A DNA stretch of 64,000 nt, taken from positions 1 through 64,000 of the forward strand of contig NZ_CP039734.2 of the NCBI RefSeq assembly GCF_011769985.2, given 5' to 3'. Made by a program: the position numbers and the translations under genes. Of this stretch, positions 20,214 to 28,383 are shown piece after piece. The notes beneath the pieces are model-generated. The model saw only the letters and a program-made list of their open reading frames with translations, did no database searches and was not told where the DNA came from. Every line of letters begins with the position of its first letter. The stretch's first letter is position 1. Source of the DNA: Sulfurospirillum diekertiae. Lineage in GTDB: Bacteria; Campylobacterota; Campylobacteria; Campylobacterales; Sulfurospirillaceae.

Positions 20214-21326
20214 ATGTTAAAAAAAGGTGAAATTAAAATGATAAAGAAGTTTTTAGCTGAAGGGTTTAGTAAAAGTGCCATTGCTAGAAAGTTAGGTATT
20301 TCAAGAGAAACTGTAAGGCGCTATGCCAATCTTCCAGATGATTATATTCCCCATATCAATAGACCTCCTGTGATTAACAGTGTTGATCCTTATTTGCCAC
20401 ATATCGCCAAGATGTTAGAGACGGCAGAGCAGCAGAAAAGTGAAATACCCTTAACCGTCATTTATGAAGAGATTAAGAAGCTTGGATATGATGGAAGTCT
20501 AAGGTGGCTTCAACAAGTCATACTAAGATATGAGCTTAGAGCTCGAGCCAAATTAGATGAGCCTATTATACGCTTTGAAACCAAACCAGCCCAGCAGATG
20601 CAAGTTGACTGGGTAGAGTTTCCCAAGGATAATTTATCCGCCTTTGTAGCGACGATGGGTTACTCTAGAGCATCTTATGTGGAATACGTTAATAATGAGA
20701 AGATTGAGACCTTGATAGGGTGCCATATGAACGCTTTTGCCTACTTTGGTGGTGTTCCAAAAGAGTGTTTATATGACAATATGAAAACTGTCATATTGTC
20801 ACGAAATGACTATGGTAAAGGTGATCATAGATTCAATCCCTTGTTTGCTGACTTTGCCAAACACTGTGGATTTAGTATCAAAGTATGCAAACCCTATCGC
20901 GCTAAAACCAAAGGAAAAGTTGAGAGATTTAACCATTATCTGCGGTATAACTTTCATAATGGATTACGAGTGAGACTCTCTATGAAACATTACACATTAA
21001 CGCTTGATAATGCAAATGCGGAAGTTCTAAAATGGTTGGACAATACCGCCAATAAACGCATCCACCAAACGACATTACAGATGCCATTTGAGTTGTTAGC
21101 ACAGGAGCAGTTACAGCTACTTCCTGTGCCTAAAGCCTATCAAGGAATCCACCCTAAAGCTTTGATTGAAAGTGTAGCTAAAAAATATTCCCCAATCAAT
21201 TCTCACAAAGACTTGGAAAAATTATATATCCCCAATAGAGACATTCAATGTTACGATGAGTTTATACCCATGGTTGCAAACATCATCCTTCCTGTTGGAT
21301 TTTATGGTGGTGCATTATGGAGTTAG
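20214..21326 (+). CDS. istA: IS21-family transposase IstA
   Basis: The 370-residue protein is the DDE transposase of the element. It has an N-terminal helix-turn-helix (FSKSAIARKLGISRETVRRY, about 22-41) and an rve-type integrase core beginning QVDWVEFPKDN (first Asp), with YDNMKTVIL (second Asp) and KGKVERFNHYLR (Glu). The length is somewhat short compared with IS21 IstA, but the catalytic motifs are present. It overlaps istB by ten bases. It appears intact, although its helper IstB is frameshifted. Confidence 0.9.
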   Translation: MLKKGEIKMIKKFLAEGFSKSAIARKLGISRETVRRYANLPDDYIPHINRPPVINSVDPYLPHIAKMLETAEQQKSEIPLTVIYEEIKKLGYDGSLRWLQQVILRYELRARAKLDEPIIRFETKPAQQMQVDWVEFPKDNLSAFVATMGYSRASYVEYVNNEKIETLIGCHMNAFAYFGGVPKECLYDNMKTVILSRNDYGKGDHRFNPLFADFAKHCGFSIKVCKPYRAKTKGKVERFNHYLRYNFHNGLRVRLSMKHYTLTLDNANAEVLKWLDNTANKRIHQTTLQMPFELLAQEQLQLLPVPKAYQGIHPKALIESVAKKYSPINSHKDLEKLYIPNRDIQCYDEFIPMVANIILPVGFYGGALWS

Positions 21327-22134
21327 ATACCTCTATCGATGAGTTATGTAAAGAACTCAAGCTCTCTATCATAGGCGAAAAATATCATGATATTGCCAGT
21401 ATGGCAGCTAAAGAGAATTGGCAATATACACAGTTCTTGGAGGAGGTATTACGAGTGGAAGTAGATAATAGACTAGGAAGGTCTAAAAATATGTTGACCA
21501 AACTCGCAGGATTCCCAGTTATTAAGACATTAGAGCAGTTTGATTACACTTTCTCCGTTGGCGTGAACCGTAAACAGATTGAAGAACTCTCAAGCCTAAT
21601 ATTTGTTAAAAAGTATGAGAACATCATCCTCTTAGGTGAAAGTGGTGTGGGTAAAACACATCTTGCTATTGCGCTAGCACTCAAAGCGGTGCAACATCGC
21701 ATAAAGTAAGATTTACCACCATAAGTGAGCTTTTAAGTAATGCAAATAGAGCCAAAAAAGAGAAAAAATATGATAGCTTCTTGAAATCTATCGCCTCTCC
21801 ATCGGTACTTGTCATTGATGAGATTGGATATTTCAATATGAGCAAAGAAGAAGCCAATCACTTTTTTCAAATTATTTCTAAACGCTATGAAAAAAGCTCT
21901 ACCATTTTTACTTCAAATCTTGTATTTAGTAAATGGGTTCAAGTCTTTGCAGGAGATAAAATCGTTACAACCGCTATATTAGATCGAGTGTTACATCACT
22001 CACATATCATCAATATTCAAGGAGATAGCTACCGACTTAAAGAGAAGAAACAAACAGGAGTTTTACACTCAGAAATCTATAAGTTTGAAGCTAAATCTTC
22101 AAACATAGAAGGTCAAAATCAAGAGGTGGTTTAA
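21317..22134 (+). pseudogene. istB: IS21-family helper ATPase IstB, frameshifted
   Basis: IstB is the AAA+ ATPase that assists IstA. The first frame (21317-21709) carries the Walker A GESGVGKTHLAIALALKA and stops just after QHRIK. Translation in the -1 frame continues without a gap as VRFTTISELLSNANRAKKEKKYDSFLKSI, followed by the Walker B region VLVIDEIGYF, to the stop at 22134. One missing A in the AAAG at about 21705-21708 explains the break. It may be a mutation, a sequencing error, or less likely a programmed -1 shift. Complete IstB would be about 270 residues. Confidence 0.85.
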
Positions 22135-22175
22135 GTTTCAATTCGCAACTTTTTTACACTATAAACTGACCAGTT

Positions 22176-22532
22176 CTGCGCTTCGCTTGACAGTTCATTT
22201 TTATCATTGATTTTATATAGTGTTTGTTTTGTGAGTTGTTTTTGTTTTAACAGGCTTGAGTATGAGCTATTTTTACCTAAAGCTTTTATACCTAACTCTA
22301 GAATTTTTTCTAATGTTTCCCCATCAAACTCTAAATTACTATTTAGCTCTGATTTGATAATGTTTTTTACATCTTCTTCTTGTTTTTTCATACTATTTAT
22401 ACTCTTTAGAATGTTATCTCTTAAGATTATACAATATTCTAAATTGTTACTTTTTAAAGAGATTTTGCAAGGAATGTTATTAATTCTTTTACTAAAATAA
22501 TAAACATTGTGTCTTTTGTACAAGTATTTGTT
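22176..22532 (-). pseudogene. Truncated tyrosine recombinase (island integrase), N-terminal fragment
   Basis: Read on the minus strand away from tRNA-Ser, the frame encodes NKYLYKRHNVYYFSKRI and a following CKISLKSNNLEYCIILRDNI stretch, typical of the N-terminal arm-binding region of phage-type integrases. The helical segment after it ends at the IS terminal repeat (22175). No catalytic R-H-R-Y domain is present, and none is found on the far side of the IS. The open frame extends upstream to 22676 through the GTTGGACA repeats and into the tRNA, which is unlikely to be translated. The true start is unknown. Confidence 0.65.
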
Positions 22533-22537
22533 TTGTT

Positions 22538-22568
22538 GTTGGACAGGTGTTGGACAAAAAGTTGGACA
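22538..22568. repeat. Three GTTGGACA repeats near the right island end
   Basis: Copies lie at 22538-22545, 22549-22556 and 22561-22568, spaced 11 and 12 bases. They match the pair at 18463-18481 near the other end. They stand between the integrase fragment and the tRNA attachment site, where arm-type integrase sites commonly lie. The role is inferred. Confidence 0.5.
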
Positions 22569-22631
22569 CTTTAAATTATTAAAATCTAAAATCTCTTGAA
22601 AGTGGCTATTTGTAGGGGTTTGAGGACATAC

Positions 22632-22719
22632 TGGCAGAGAGGAAGGGATTCGAACCCTCGGTGAGTTGCCCCACACACGCGTTCCAGGCGTGCTCCTTCA
22701 ACCGCTCGGACACCTCTCT
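22632..22719 (-). tRNA. tRNA-Ser (anticodon GGA), island attachment site
   Basis: An 88-base class II tRNA with acceptor stem AGAGAGG/CCTCTCT, discriminator G and encoded CCA. The anticodon loop CTGGAAC gives GGA, and a long variable arm and the T-loop GTTCGAATC are present. Its last 17 bases (22632-22648 on the plus strand) are duplicated at 18352-18368. The tRNA itself remains intact, as expected when the element restores its 3' end. Confidence 0.95.
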
Positions 22720-22762
22720 ATGATCGGAAGAGTGGAAGTATAACGATTTTGTGCTTATTTGA

Positions 22763-22799
22763 GGATTAATGACATCAAGTGAGTTGATGCCATTAATCC
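22763..22799. terminator. Long hairpin between chemoreceptor gene and tRNA-Ser
   Basis: GGATTAATG-A-CATCAA (22763-22778) pairs with TTGATG-C-CATTAATCC (22784-22799), 15 pairs with one mismatch around a five-base loop. It lies 23 bases past the end of the minus-strand chemoreceptor gene. T-rich sequence is weak on either side, so it is a likely but not classic terminator. Confidence 0.6.
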
Positions 22800-22822
22800 T
22801 TCTTCTAGGCACATATTACGTT

Positions 22823-23902
22823 TTACTCTTTACGAATGCTTTTAAAAGCTTCAATCAATTTTTCAAAACCAATTTTACTTGATTTTTCGACAGAGCGAAA
22901 TAGCTCAATTCCTTCTCGTGAGTCTGAATGTGTCGCAAATGCGTCAATCGCTTTTTTCAAGCCATCATGAACACCAATGTGGTGGTTACTAACCTCTTGT
23001 ACAATGGCGTTATTAAGTTTAGCGCTAATATTGCCAAACCACTTACCAAAGCGACATGATGTATGTCCCAAGATATCAATTTTTTTCTGTGAGAGGGCTG
23101 CATTGTAGCCTTGGAGTTTGAGGAGAATATGATCAATTTTACCATTGCTGACAGAAATTTCATTGGTTACATTGTCACATTTATTGGTAATACTTTGTGA
23201 ATTTGAAAGCATTGTTGTAATCTCGCCACTAAACGCTTCTAATATTTTCATAGAGGCGCGTGATTCCGTTTGGAATGTTTCACTAGTATCGGCCATAGAG
23301 TTAGTGTTCTGTTTGAGAATGCTAATGTTTGATTCGACTTCGAGGGTTGCTTTTTGGGTGCGTTCAGCAAGTTTACGCACCTCATCGGCGACAACAGCAA
23401 AACCACGCCCATGTTCTCCTGCACGTGCAGCTTCAATAGCGGCATTGAGTGCTAAAAGATTGGTTTGGTCTGAAATATCTTTAATAAGGTTGATAATGTC
23501 ACTGATGGCAGAAACACTGCTTGAGAGGTTTTCAACATCATGTGTAAATTTTTGCGTGAGTTCTTGCACTTTTTCAAGAGATTGGGCAATATCTTTGGTT
23601 TGTATTCCGATACTTTCTCCCCCTTTAAGTGAAGCATTATTGAGTGTGTTAATCTCATTGAGCATCGTTAAGCTTTCTTCAATGGTATTTTGAAGGAAGT
23701 TCATACCATCTTCATAGCTTCCAAGTAGAATTGTTAAAAGCTCATCTTTAGTTTGATTGATAGGTGTTGCATTCTGAGTTTCTTCTAAAGATTTTTGTTG
23801 AGATTGTTCATGTCGTATGACTTCGCTCTTGAGTGTTTCAAGTTCGTTTTTAAGTGTCTGATTTTCAGTTTCTAATTCTGCTATACGTCGTCCGCCAAAC
23901 AT
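22823..23902 (-). CDS. Soluble methyl-accepting chemoreceptor with CZB domain (TlpD-like)
   Basis: The 359-residue chemoreceptor lacks membrane helices. It begins with a coiled coil (about 5-40), carries the highly conserved signalling hairpin ([38 protein letters not shown], about 145-185), and ends in a zinc-binding CZB domain with [10 protein letters not shown] and downstream histidines (NHHIGVH). This plan matches cytoplasmic receptors such as Helicobacter TlpD, which sense oxidants including hypochlorite through the zinc site. It should couple to CheA/CheW. It appears monocistronic, with a hairpin after the stop. Confidence 0.92.
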   Translation of the reverse strand: MFGGRRIAELETENQTLKNELETLKSEVIRHEQSQQKSLEETQNATPINQTKDELLTILLGSYEDGMNFLQNTIEESLTMLNEINTLNNASLKGGESIGIQTKDIAQSLEKVQELTQKFTHDVENLSSSVSAISDIINLIKDISDQTNLLALNAAIEAARAGEHGRGFAVVADEVRKLAERTQKATLEVESNISILKQNTNSMADTSETFQTESRASMKILEAFSGEITTMLSNSQSITNKCDNVTNEISVSNGKIDHILLKLQGYNAALSQKKIDILGHTSCRFGKWFGNISAKLNNAIVQEVSNHHIGVHDGLKKAIDAFATHSDSREGIELFRSVEKSSKIGFEKLIEAFKSIRKE

Positions 23903-23982
23903 TATTTTCTCCTTTGGTTTAAGTACAAAGCATTATAACGAAGAAGCGTGACTTTTGTGTTGTAATCCAATAACGTTTTAGG

Positions 23983-24459
23983 TTAATAATACCCCACGCA
24001 GATCCCACTCGAAAGCGTGATTTTTTTTTCAAAAGGAGAAGGACCAAAATACTTACATTTTTCAATGTAGATATGGTAGTTGTAGTCTAATTTCAAATCA
24101 TCGTAAAATTTTTGGAGATTGACCAATTTGATATCACATACATCAATAATCTCTAATGCTTTGTAGATGCAAGAGTTGTTGTGTTCTATGAGATGGGAAG
24201 GCGCAAGTCCTGTATATTTGCAAAAGGCTTGAGATTGTACCATTCCTGTAAGATTTGTGCACTGTTTAACAATCTCTTTGTATTTAGGAATGATGCTCTC
24301 TTTTCGCAGGAATACTACCCTTGCATCATCAAATTTCGCGGCTTCAACATCTTTCCAGTAACGATAGGCATTGGATGAAATTCCTGCAAGGAGGCTAAAT
24401 TCTTTGTTTAAAACATAATTATTGAGCCAATGATTGTGCGTCAGGATGTCCATCTGCAT
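23983..24459 (-). CDS. Hypothetical protein with HTH-like segments
   Basis: A 158-residue soluble protein that I cannot assign to a family. Two segments look like helix-turn-helix units: EFSLLAGISSNAYRYWK (about 20-36) and QAFCKYTGLAPSHLIEHN (about 77-94). It starts one base after the stop of the AAE transporter gene (TAACATG), or six bases later at the next ATG, so it is translationally coupled to it. A regulatory role connected to the transporter is a guess. Seven cysteine and several histidine residues are scattered without a clear metal motif. Confidence 0.6.
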   Translation of the reverse strand: MQMDILTHNHWLNNYVLNKEFSLLAGISSNAYRYWKDVEAAKFDDARVVFLRKESIIPKYKEIVKQCTNLTGMVQSQAFCKYTGLAPSHLIEHNNSCIYKALEIIDVCDIKLVNLQKFYDDLKLDYNYHIYIEKCKYFGPSPFEKKITLSSGICVGYY

Positions 24460-24460
24460 G

Positions 24461-26044
24461 TTACATAATCTTCATACCCAGTTGCGCAAGGACAATAACC
24501 AGTACCAAACCAAGAGGATAAACCGCTGCATAAGCGATGGAAGGGTAGTCTGTTTTGGTCATGTTGTTTGCCATCGTTAATGAAGGGGTAGAGGTCATAG
24601 CGCCTGAGAGTAGACCTAAAATATCTAAGAAATTCATCTTGAAAATTTTTCGACATATAAACGTTATAAGACCCAAAGAGAGAATAAGCGCACCAAGGGC
24701 GAGTATGATGGGTAAAATGCCATTGTTTTCTAGTGACTCAACGAGGTATTTGCCTGCATTCGTGCCCAGTGTTGCGATAAAAATGAGTTGACCAAGCGTT
24801 TTTAAAAGTGTCGTTGAATGGGGTGAAAGATTCCATACGATTGGTCCAACACGTCCAAGACGCCCAAGGATTAAGGCGGTAATTAAGATACCACCAACAA
24901 AGCTGAGTTTGATGTCGCCTACACCTGGGATATAAAGAGGAATGCTTCCTAATAAAATACCAAACACAACTCCCAAAGAAATAGGTAAAAAATCTGCAGC
25001 GGGATATTTTAAAAGATCATTACCAATGAGTTTTGTCACTTTTTCACCATACGCATTAGGTGCAACAACGTAGAGTTTATCACCAAGACGCAAGGTAAGG
25101 CTTGGGTATGCAGGAATATCAATACCTGCACGTCTTACTTTTGTAATCACCGCACGAAGAGATTTCAGCTCTTTGATCATACCGATTTTTTTACCCACGA
25201 TCTCTTTTGAAGTGGTGAGGAGTCTAAGAACGATCATATTGTCTTGGAATTCATGCTCTTCTCCAATCTCTTGACCCAAAACGATGCTGAGATTTGCCAG
25301 TTGTTCTTCCGTTCCTGCAACTCTAATAACATCTCCAAAACTCAAAGAAACGTCTTCCGTGGTATGGTCAATCGCGCCATCTGAGGTCATACGTTCAATG
25401 ACCGTAGAGGTCATGCTCTCTATTTTGGATTTTTTGATTTCGATATTTCTGAAGTTTTCATTGGTAATGCGAAAGTTACGAGTCAAAATGTCAGGAAAGC
25501 GTACTTTTTGACTTGACTCGTACTCTTCAACCTCTTTTTGTAAATCAACACGAAAAAGCACTGGAAGTAGACGAATAAAAAGTACTGTTGCCACAATTCC
25601 AAAAGGATAAACTAGGCCGAAAATAACAGAAGTCGTTGGTGTATGCTTAATCTCAAGAGCTGCCGCAAGTGCTGGAACGCTGGTAAGGGCTCCTGTAAAA
25701 ATACCATCGATGATGGTTTTAGGCATCTCAAAAAAGTAACCAAAACCAAAAATAATGACAAAGAGCAAGACTAAAAGTGCCGTAGCAATTAAATTGAGCT
25801 TGAGTCCTTCATGCTTGATGGTATCGAAGAAACCAGGACCAGATTGAAGCCCTACTGCATAGATAAAAATCGCCAATCCAAAGTATTGAAATGCATCAGA
25901 GATTACCATACCAAAATGCCCTGCGATGAGTGCTACGATAAGCATGGCGGTCACATCCAGAGAAAAGCCTCTGACTTTGATATTACCTAAGATATAACCG
26001 ACAGAAATGATGGAAAAAAGATAGAAAATTTCATTATTAATCAT
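24461..26044 (-). CDS. AAE-family putative transporter with RCK_C domains (AspT/YidE type)
   Basis: A 527-residue inner-membrane protein with two membrane halves of about five or six helices each, separated by a large cytoplasmic region with two TrkA-C-like (RCK_C) domains (about 200-370). The halves carry the duplicated family repeats (FGLAIFIYAVGLQSGPGFF and GALTSVPALAAALE; QLIFIATLGTNAGKYL and GAMTSTPSLTMA). This is the plan of the aspartate:alanine exchanger family. E. coli YidE and YbjL are members of unknown substrate, and the substrate here is unknown. Confidence 0.88.
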   Translation of the reverse strand: MINNEIFYLFSIISVGYILGNIKVRGFSLDVTAMLIVALIAGHFGMVISDAFQYFGLAIFIYAVGLQSGPGFFDTIKHEGLKLNLIATALLVLLFVIIFGFGYFFEMPKTIIDGIFTGALTSVPALAAALEIKHTPTTSVIFGLVYPFGIVATVLFIRLLPVLFRVDLQKEVEEYESSQKVRFPDILTRNFRITNENFRNIEIKKSKIESMTSTVIERMTSDGAIDHTTEDVSLSFGDVIRVAGTEEQLANLSIVLGQEIGEEHEFQDNMIVLRLLTTSKEIVGKKIGMIKELKSLRAVITKVRRAGIDIPAYPSLTLRLGDKLYVVAPNAYGEKVTKLIGNDLLKYPAADFLPISLGVVFGILLGSIPLYIPGVGDIKLSFVGGILITALILGRLGRVGPIVWNLSPHSTTLLKTLGQLIFIATLGTNAGKYLVESLENNGILPIILALGALILSLGLITFICRKIFKMNFLDILGLLSGAMTSTPSLTMANNMTKTDYPSIAYAAVYPLGLVLVIVLAQLGMKIM

Positions 26045-26114
26045 AAAAAAGTGTGCCTTAAAAGAATTAGACGAATTATACCTTAATTAGCCGTTACTTT
26101 TAAGGCAAATGTGA

Positions 26115-26651
26115 CTAAAAATCTTTCTCGATTTTAAACGCATCAAAGATGATGTCAACAGCAGTCATACGTGCACCATGATTGGTTGCGTCGAGTATTT
26201 CACCATCGGTATAACCAAGATCACGAAGTATTTGAACATCTTTGGCTTCAACGTCGTGTGGTGTTCGCACCGCTTTGAGAACAAAGAGAAGCATTGCTTT
26301 TTCTTTCTCCTCAAGTTTTGCACTTTTTGGGTCAGCACGCATTGCTTCCACTTCTTTAGGGGTCCAGCCCAGCATGTTGATGAGGATAGAAGCATTCATA
26401 TCGACACAATAGCTACAGCTGTTTTTATCGGAAATAAGCATACGAATAGAGGCAAGCAAAGGCATCGAAAGGCTTTTTTGTTTAACCATGTAATATTCGA
26501 TGAAACTCATTTGCTGTTTGATCAGCTCTGGACTTGCACTAAAGATTTGCGCTGAGTTACTCACTCGTCCGCGCATTGCAGTGATTTTTCCATAAAGCTC
26601 TGCGAGCTCACCTGTGGCATTTTCGGGTTTGACGGTATTGATTAATGGCAT
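26115..26651 (-). CDS. Carboxymuconolactone decarboxylase/AhpD-like protein
   Basis: A 178-residue helical protein of the AhpD-like superfamily. The redox motif appears as CSYCVDMN (about 78-85), with both cysteines of the CxxC kept but Asn where AhpD has His. Such proteins act as peroxidase partners or small reductases. It overlaps the end of the upstream cysteine hydrolase by ten bases and is part of the operon facing the TetR gene. The substrate is unknown. Confidence 0.8.
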   Translation of the reverse strand: MPLINTVKPENATGELAELYGKITAMRGRVSNSAQIFSASPELIKQQMSFIEYYMVKQKSLSMPLLASIRMLISDKNSCSYCVDMNASILINMLGWTPKEVEAMRADPKSAKLEEKEKAMLLFVLKAVRTPHDVEAKDVQILRDLGYTDGEILDATNHGARMTAVDIIFDAFKIEKDF

Positions 26652-27211
26652 GATGTTTCCTTTTTAAGTAATGGTATCCATTCGTTAAGCGTTAAAACGC
26701 GACTAAATCCAAATGCTTGCGCGACTAAAAAAGCTTGGTGCAACTCTTGTGCACTCACCTCCCCTGCTTCATTGGAAAATGCCAGCGTGCCATTGGCATC
26801 GCTTAAAAACTCGACGTTAAAACCAAGTTGTGAGGCATCACGCGCCGTGGCGTCGCAACAGTTTTGCGTCATATAGCCTATGATGGCAACAGTGTCGACA
26901 CCAAGAGTTCGCAATCTGTAGTTTAAGTCTGTTCCTGCAAAAGAGCTCGCATGGTTTTTCTCAATATAAAGGCCAGGCTTTAGTTTCTTGAGCTCATCGT
27001 GAAATTCCCATAGGTAGCTTCCTCGTACAAAGGCTCCTGCATCTTTTTGAAGGCTGGTATGTTGCACAAAAACGATCAAAATTTCCGCTTTTTGCGCTTC
27101 GGAAATGGCTGTTTTGATCCGCTCAAAACTATGGGGTGGATAGCTAATCGGTAAAGCACCGCCATCAAAATACTCATTTTGAACATCCACAACAATAAGA
27201 GCACGTTTCAT
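26642..27211 (-). CDS. Isochorismatase-like cysteine hydrolase
   Basis: The 189-residue alpha/beta protein shows the catalytic triad of the family: Asp in VVDVQNEYF (about residue 9), Lys in IEKNHASSF (about 84), and Cys in YMTQNCCDATARDA (about 118). Family members hydrolyse isochorismate, nicotinamide, N-carbamoyl compounds or similar amides. It is divergent from the TetR regulator across two palindromic operators, so its expression is probably induced by an unknown ligand of that repressor. Confidence 0.88.
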   Translation of the reverse strand: MKRALIVVDVQNEYFDGGALPISYPPHSFERIKTAISEAQKAEILIVFVQHTSLQKDAGAFVRGSYLWEFHDELKKLKPGLYIEKNHASSFAGTDLNYRLRTLGVDTVAIIGYMTQNCCDATARDASQLGFNVEFLSDANGTLAFSNEAGEVSAQELHQAFLVAQAFGFSRVLTLNEWIPLLKKETSCH

Positions 27212-27219
27212 AAAACCTC

Positions 27220-27269
27220 CTTGACTGTTTGGTCAAGTGAAGTTTAACAAAAATTGACCATTTAGTCAA
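27220..27269. promoter_or_regulatory. Twin operators for the divergent TetR regulator
   Basis: Two related palindromes lie between the divergent genes: CTTGAC-TGTTTG-GTCAAG at 27220-27237 and TTGAC-CATTTA-GTCAA at 27254-27269. Both share TTGAC-N6-GTCAA with centres 33 bases apart, about three helical turns. The first touches the ribosome binding site region of the hydrolase gene. The second lies just upstream of a TATAAT (27287-27292) for the tetR gene. Autoregulation and repression of the hydrolase operon are the natural reading. Confidence 0.8.
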
Positions 27270-27318
27270 GTAATGTAAAAATATGCTATAATCAACTCAA
27301 TTACACAAGGAAAAAGAG

Positions 27319-27885
27319 ATGGAAACGACACGAGATAAGCTTATTAATGCCACCTTTGACGAAGTTTTTTCGCATGGCTATCAAGGTGCATCACTCTGCG
27401 ATATCTTAGCTAAAGCAGGCGTTCACAAAGGTTCTATGTACCACTTCTTCGCCAATAAAAAAGAGATGGCACTTGCTGCGATCGAAGAAGTGATACTCAA
27501 AAAAAATCTAGAAAAATACAGCTATGTCGAAACCTACACCAGCGGCTTTTTGGAAGAGTTTTACACACGCCTGCGCGACACATCAGTGCGTGACTTTCAA
27601 CGTGGCTGCCCCATTGCCAATGTCGTGCAAGAGATGTCTAACATCGATGAAGATTTTAACACCTTGATGAAGTCCATCTACGGTGCATTTCGCACCAACG
27701 TCAAAGCCATTTTCGACAAAGCGGTGACCGTAGGAGAGATGAAACCCTGCGATACAACCAAACTGGCTCTTTTTACCACTTCAACCATTGAGGGCGCTAT
27801 ACTTTCGGCAAAAGCGACACAGAACGTTCAGGATTACGTCGATGTGATAGAGGAGTTGATTGAGCATATTGAGGGGAAGCGATGA
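27319..27885 (+). CDS. TetR/AcrR-family transcriptional regulator
   Basis: A 188-residue repressor with an N-terminal TetR HTH (SLCDILAKAGVHKGSMYHFFANKKEMALAAI, about 27-57) and a C-terminal ligand domain of the YjdC/AcuR-like type (GCPIANVVQEMS). Promoter TATAAT at 27287-27292 and ribosome binding site AAGGAAAAAG precede the ATG. It is divergent from the hydrolase/AhpD-like pair and overlaps a GNAT gene by four bases. The ligand is unknown; electrophiles are a common inducer class in this subgroup. Confidence 0.9.
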   Translation: METTRDKLINATFDEVFSHGYQGASLCDILAKAGVHKGSMYHFFANKKEMALAAIEEVILKKNLEKYSYVETYTSGFLEEFYTRLRDTSVRDFQRGCPIANVVQEMSNIDEDFNTLMKSIYGAFRTNVKAIFDKAVTVGEMKPCDTTKLALFTTSTIEGAILSAKATQNVQDYVDVIEELIEHIEGKR

Positions 27886-28316
27886 AAATAGTGAGAATTA
27901 CAAAAAATGATTTACCAAAACTATCAACGCTTTTTACGGAGTTTATAGGAACCAAAAGCAATCTTGGCAAAATGTCTTCCAGTTTGGACTCTATAATGGC
28001 AAATCCAAATTATAGTGTATTGGGCGCAAAAATAGAGGATGATTTAATCGGCTCAGCTATGGGAATTATTTGCTTTGACTTAGTGGGAGAATGCCAATCT
28101 TTCATGGTGATAGAAAATGTTGTCGTCGCAACACATGCGAGGAGTAAAGGTGTTGGAAGGGCACTTATGAGTGCTTTGGAAGCTGAAGCATTAAAAGCTA
28201 ATTGCCGTTACATAATGCTCGTATCTTCAATAAGTAGAGTAGATGCTCATGAGTTTTATAAATCACTTGGATATGAAACTGATGGATTTAAGGGATTTAA
28301 AAAGTATATGGTGTAA
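27882..28316 (+). CDS. GNAT-family N-acetyltransferase
   Basis: A 144-residue acetyl-CoA-dependent acetyltransferase. The acetyl-CoA-binding motif A is seen in VVVATHARSKGVGRALMSALEAEA (about 81-104), followed by the C-terminal YKSLGYETDGFKGFKKYM typical of small GNATs. ATG lies in an ATGA overlap with the tetR stop, so it is coupled to the regulator. The substrate is not predictable from sequence. Confidence 0.88.
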   Translation: MKIVRITKNDLPKLSTLFTEFIGTKSNLGKMSSSLDSIMANPNYSVLGAKIEDDLIGSAMGIICFDLVGECQSFMVIENVVVATHARSKGVGRALMSALEAEALKANCRYIMLVSSISRVDAHEFYKSLGYETDGFKGFKKYMV

Positions 28317-28341
28317 AATTTAGCGATATTGGAGTAGTTTT
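28315..28341. repeat. 27-bp imperfect direct repeat, copy 1
   Basis: The sequence starting at the stop of the GNAT gene (TAGCGATATTGGAGTAGTTT core) recurs at 28831-28857 with three mismatches. The two copies bracket the DUF3995-like gene, giving a 516-base repeat-to-repeat unit. This may reflect duplication or insertion of the segment. Confidence 0.6.
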
Positions 28342-28383
28342 GAATACGCAATTATTCTATATTTTTATCTATTAAGGAAAAAA

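Larger units (their letters stand above)
20106..22175. mobile_element. IS21-family insertion sequence (about 2.07 kb)
   Basis: The element contains istA and istB in the usual overlapping order. Terminal inverted repeats are visible: AACTGGTCAGT at 20106-20116 and its complement ACTGACCAGTT at 22165-22175, each followed inward by GTAA and AGTTGC blocks (20123-20137 on the left, 22145-22156 on the right). Size and layout are normal for IS21. The flanks are not a clean target duplication (CTGCTA left, CTGCGC right, sharing only CTGC). It interrupts the island integrase on the right and a coiled-coil gene on the left. Exact ends could be off by a few bases. Confidence 0.85.

Noticed and set aside
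20100-22181. Clean target-site duplication of the IS21 element
   Set aside because: Flanks CTGCTA and CTGCGC share four of six bases only; the neighbouring genes do not rejoin in frame.
22533-22676. Upstream extension of the integrase frame into the tRNA-Ser gene
   Set aside because: It would translate the tRNA and the GTTGGACA repeats and gives no integrase-like sequence before NKYLYKR.
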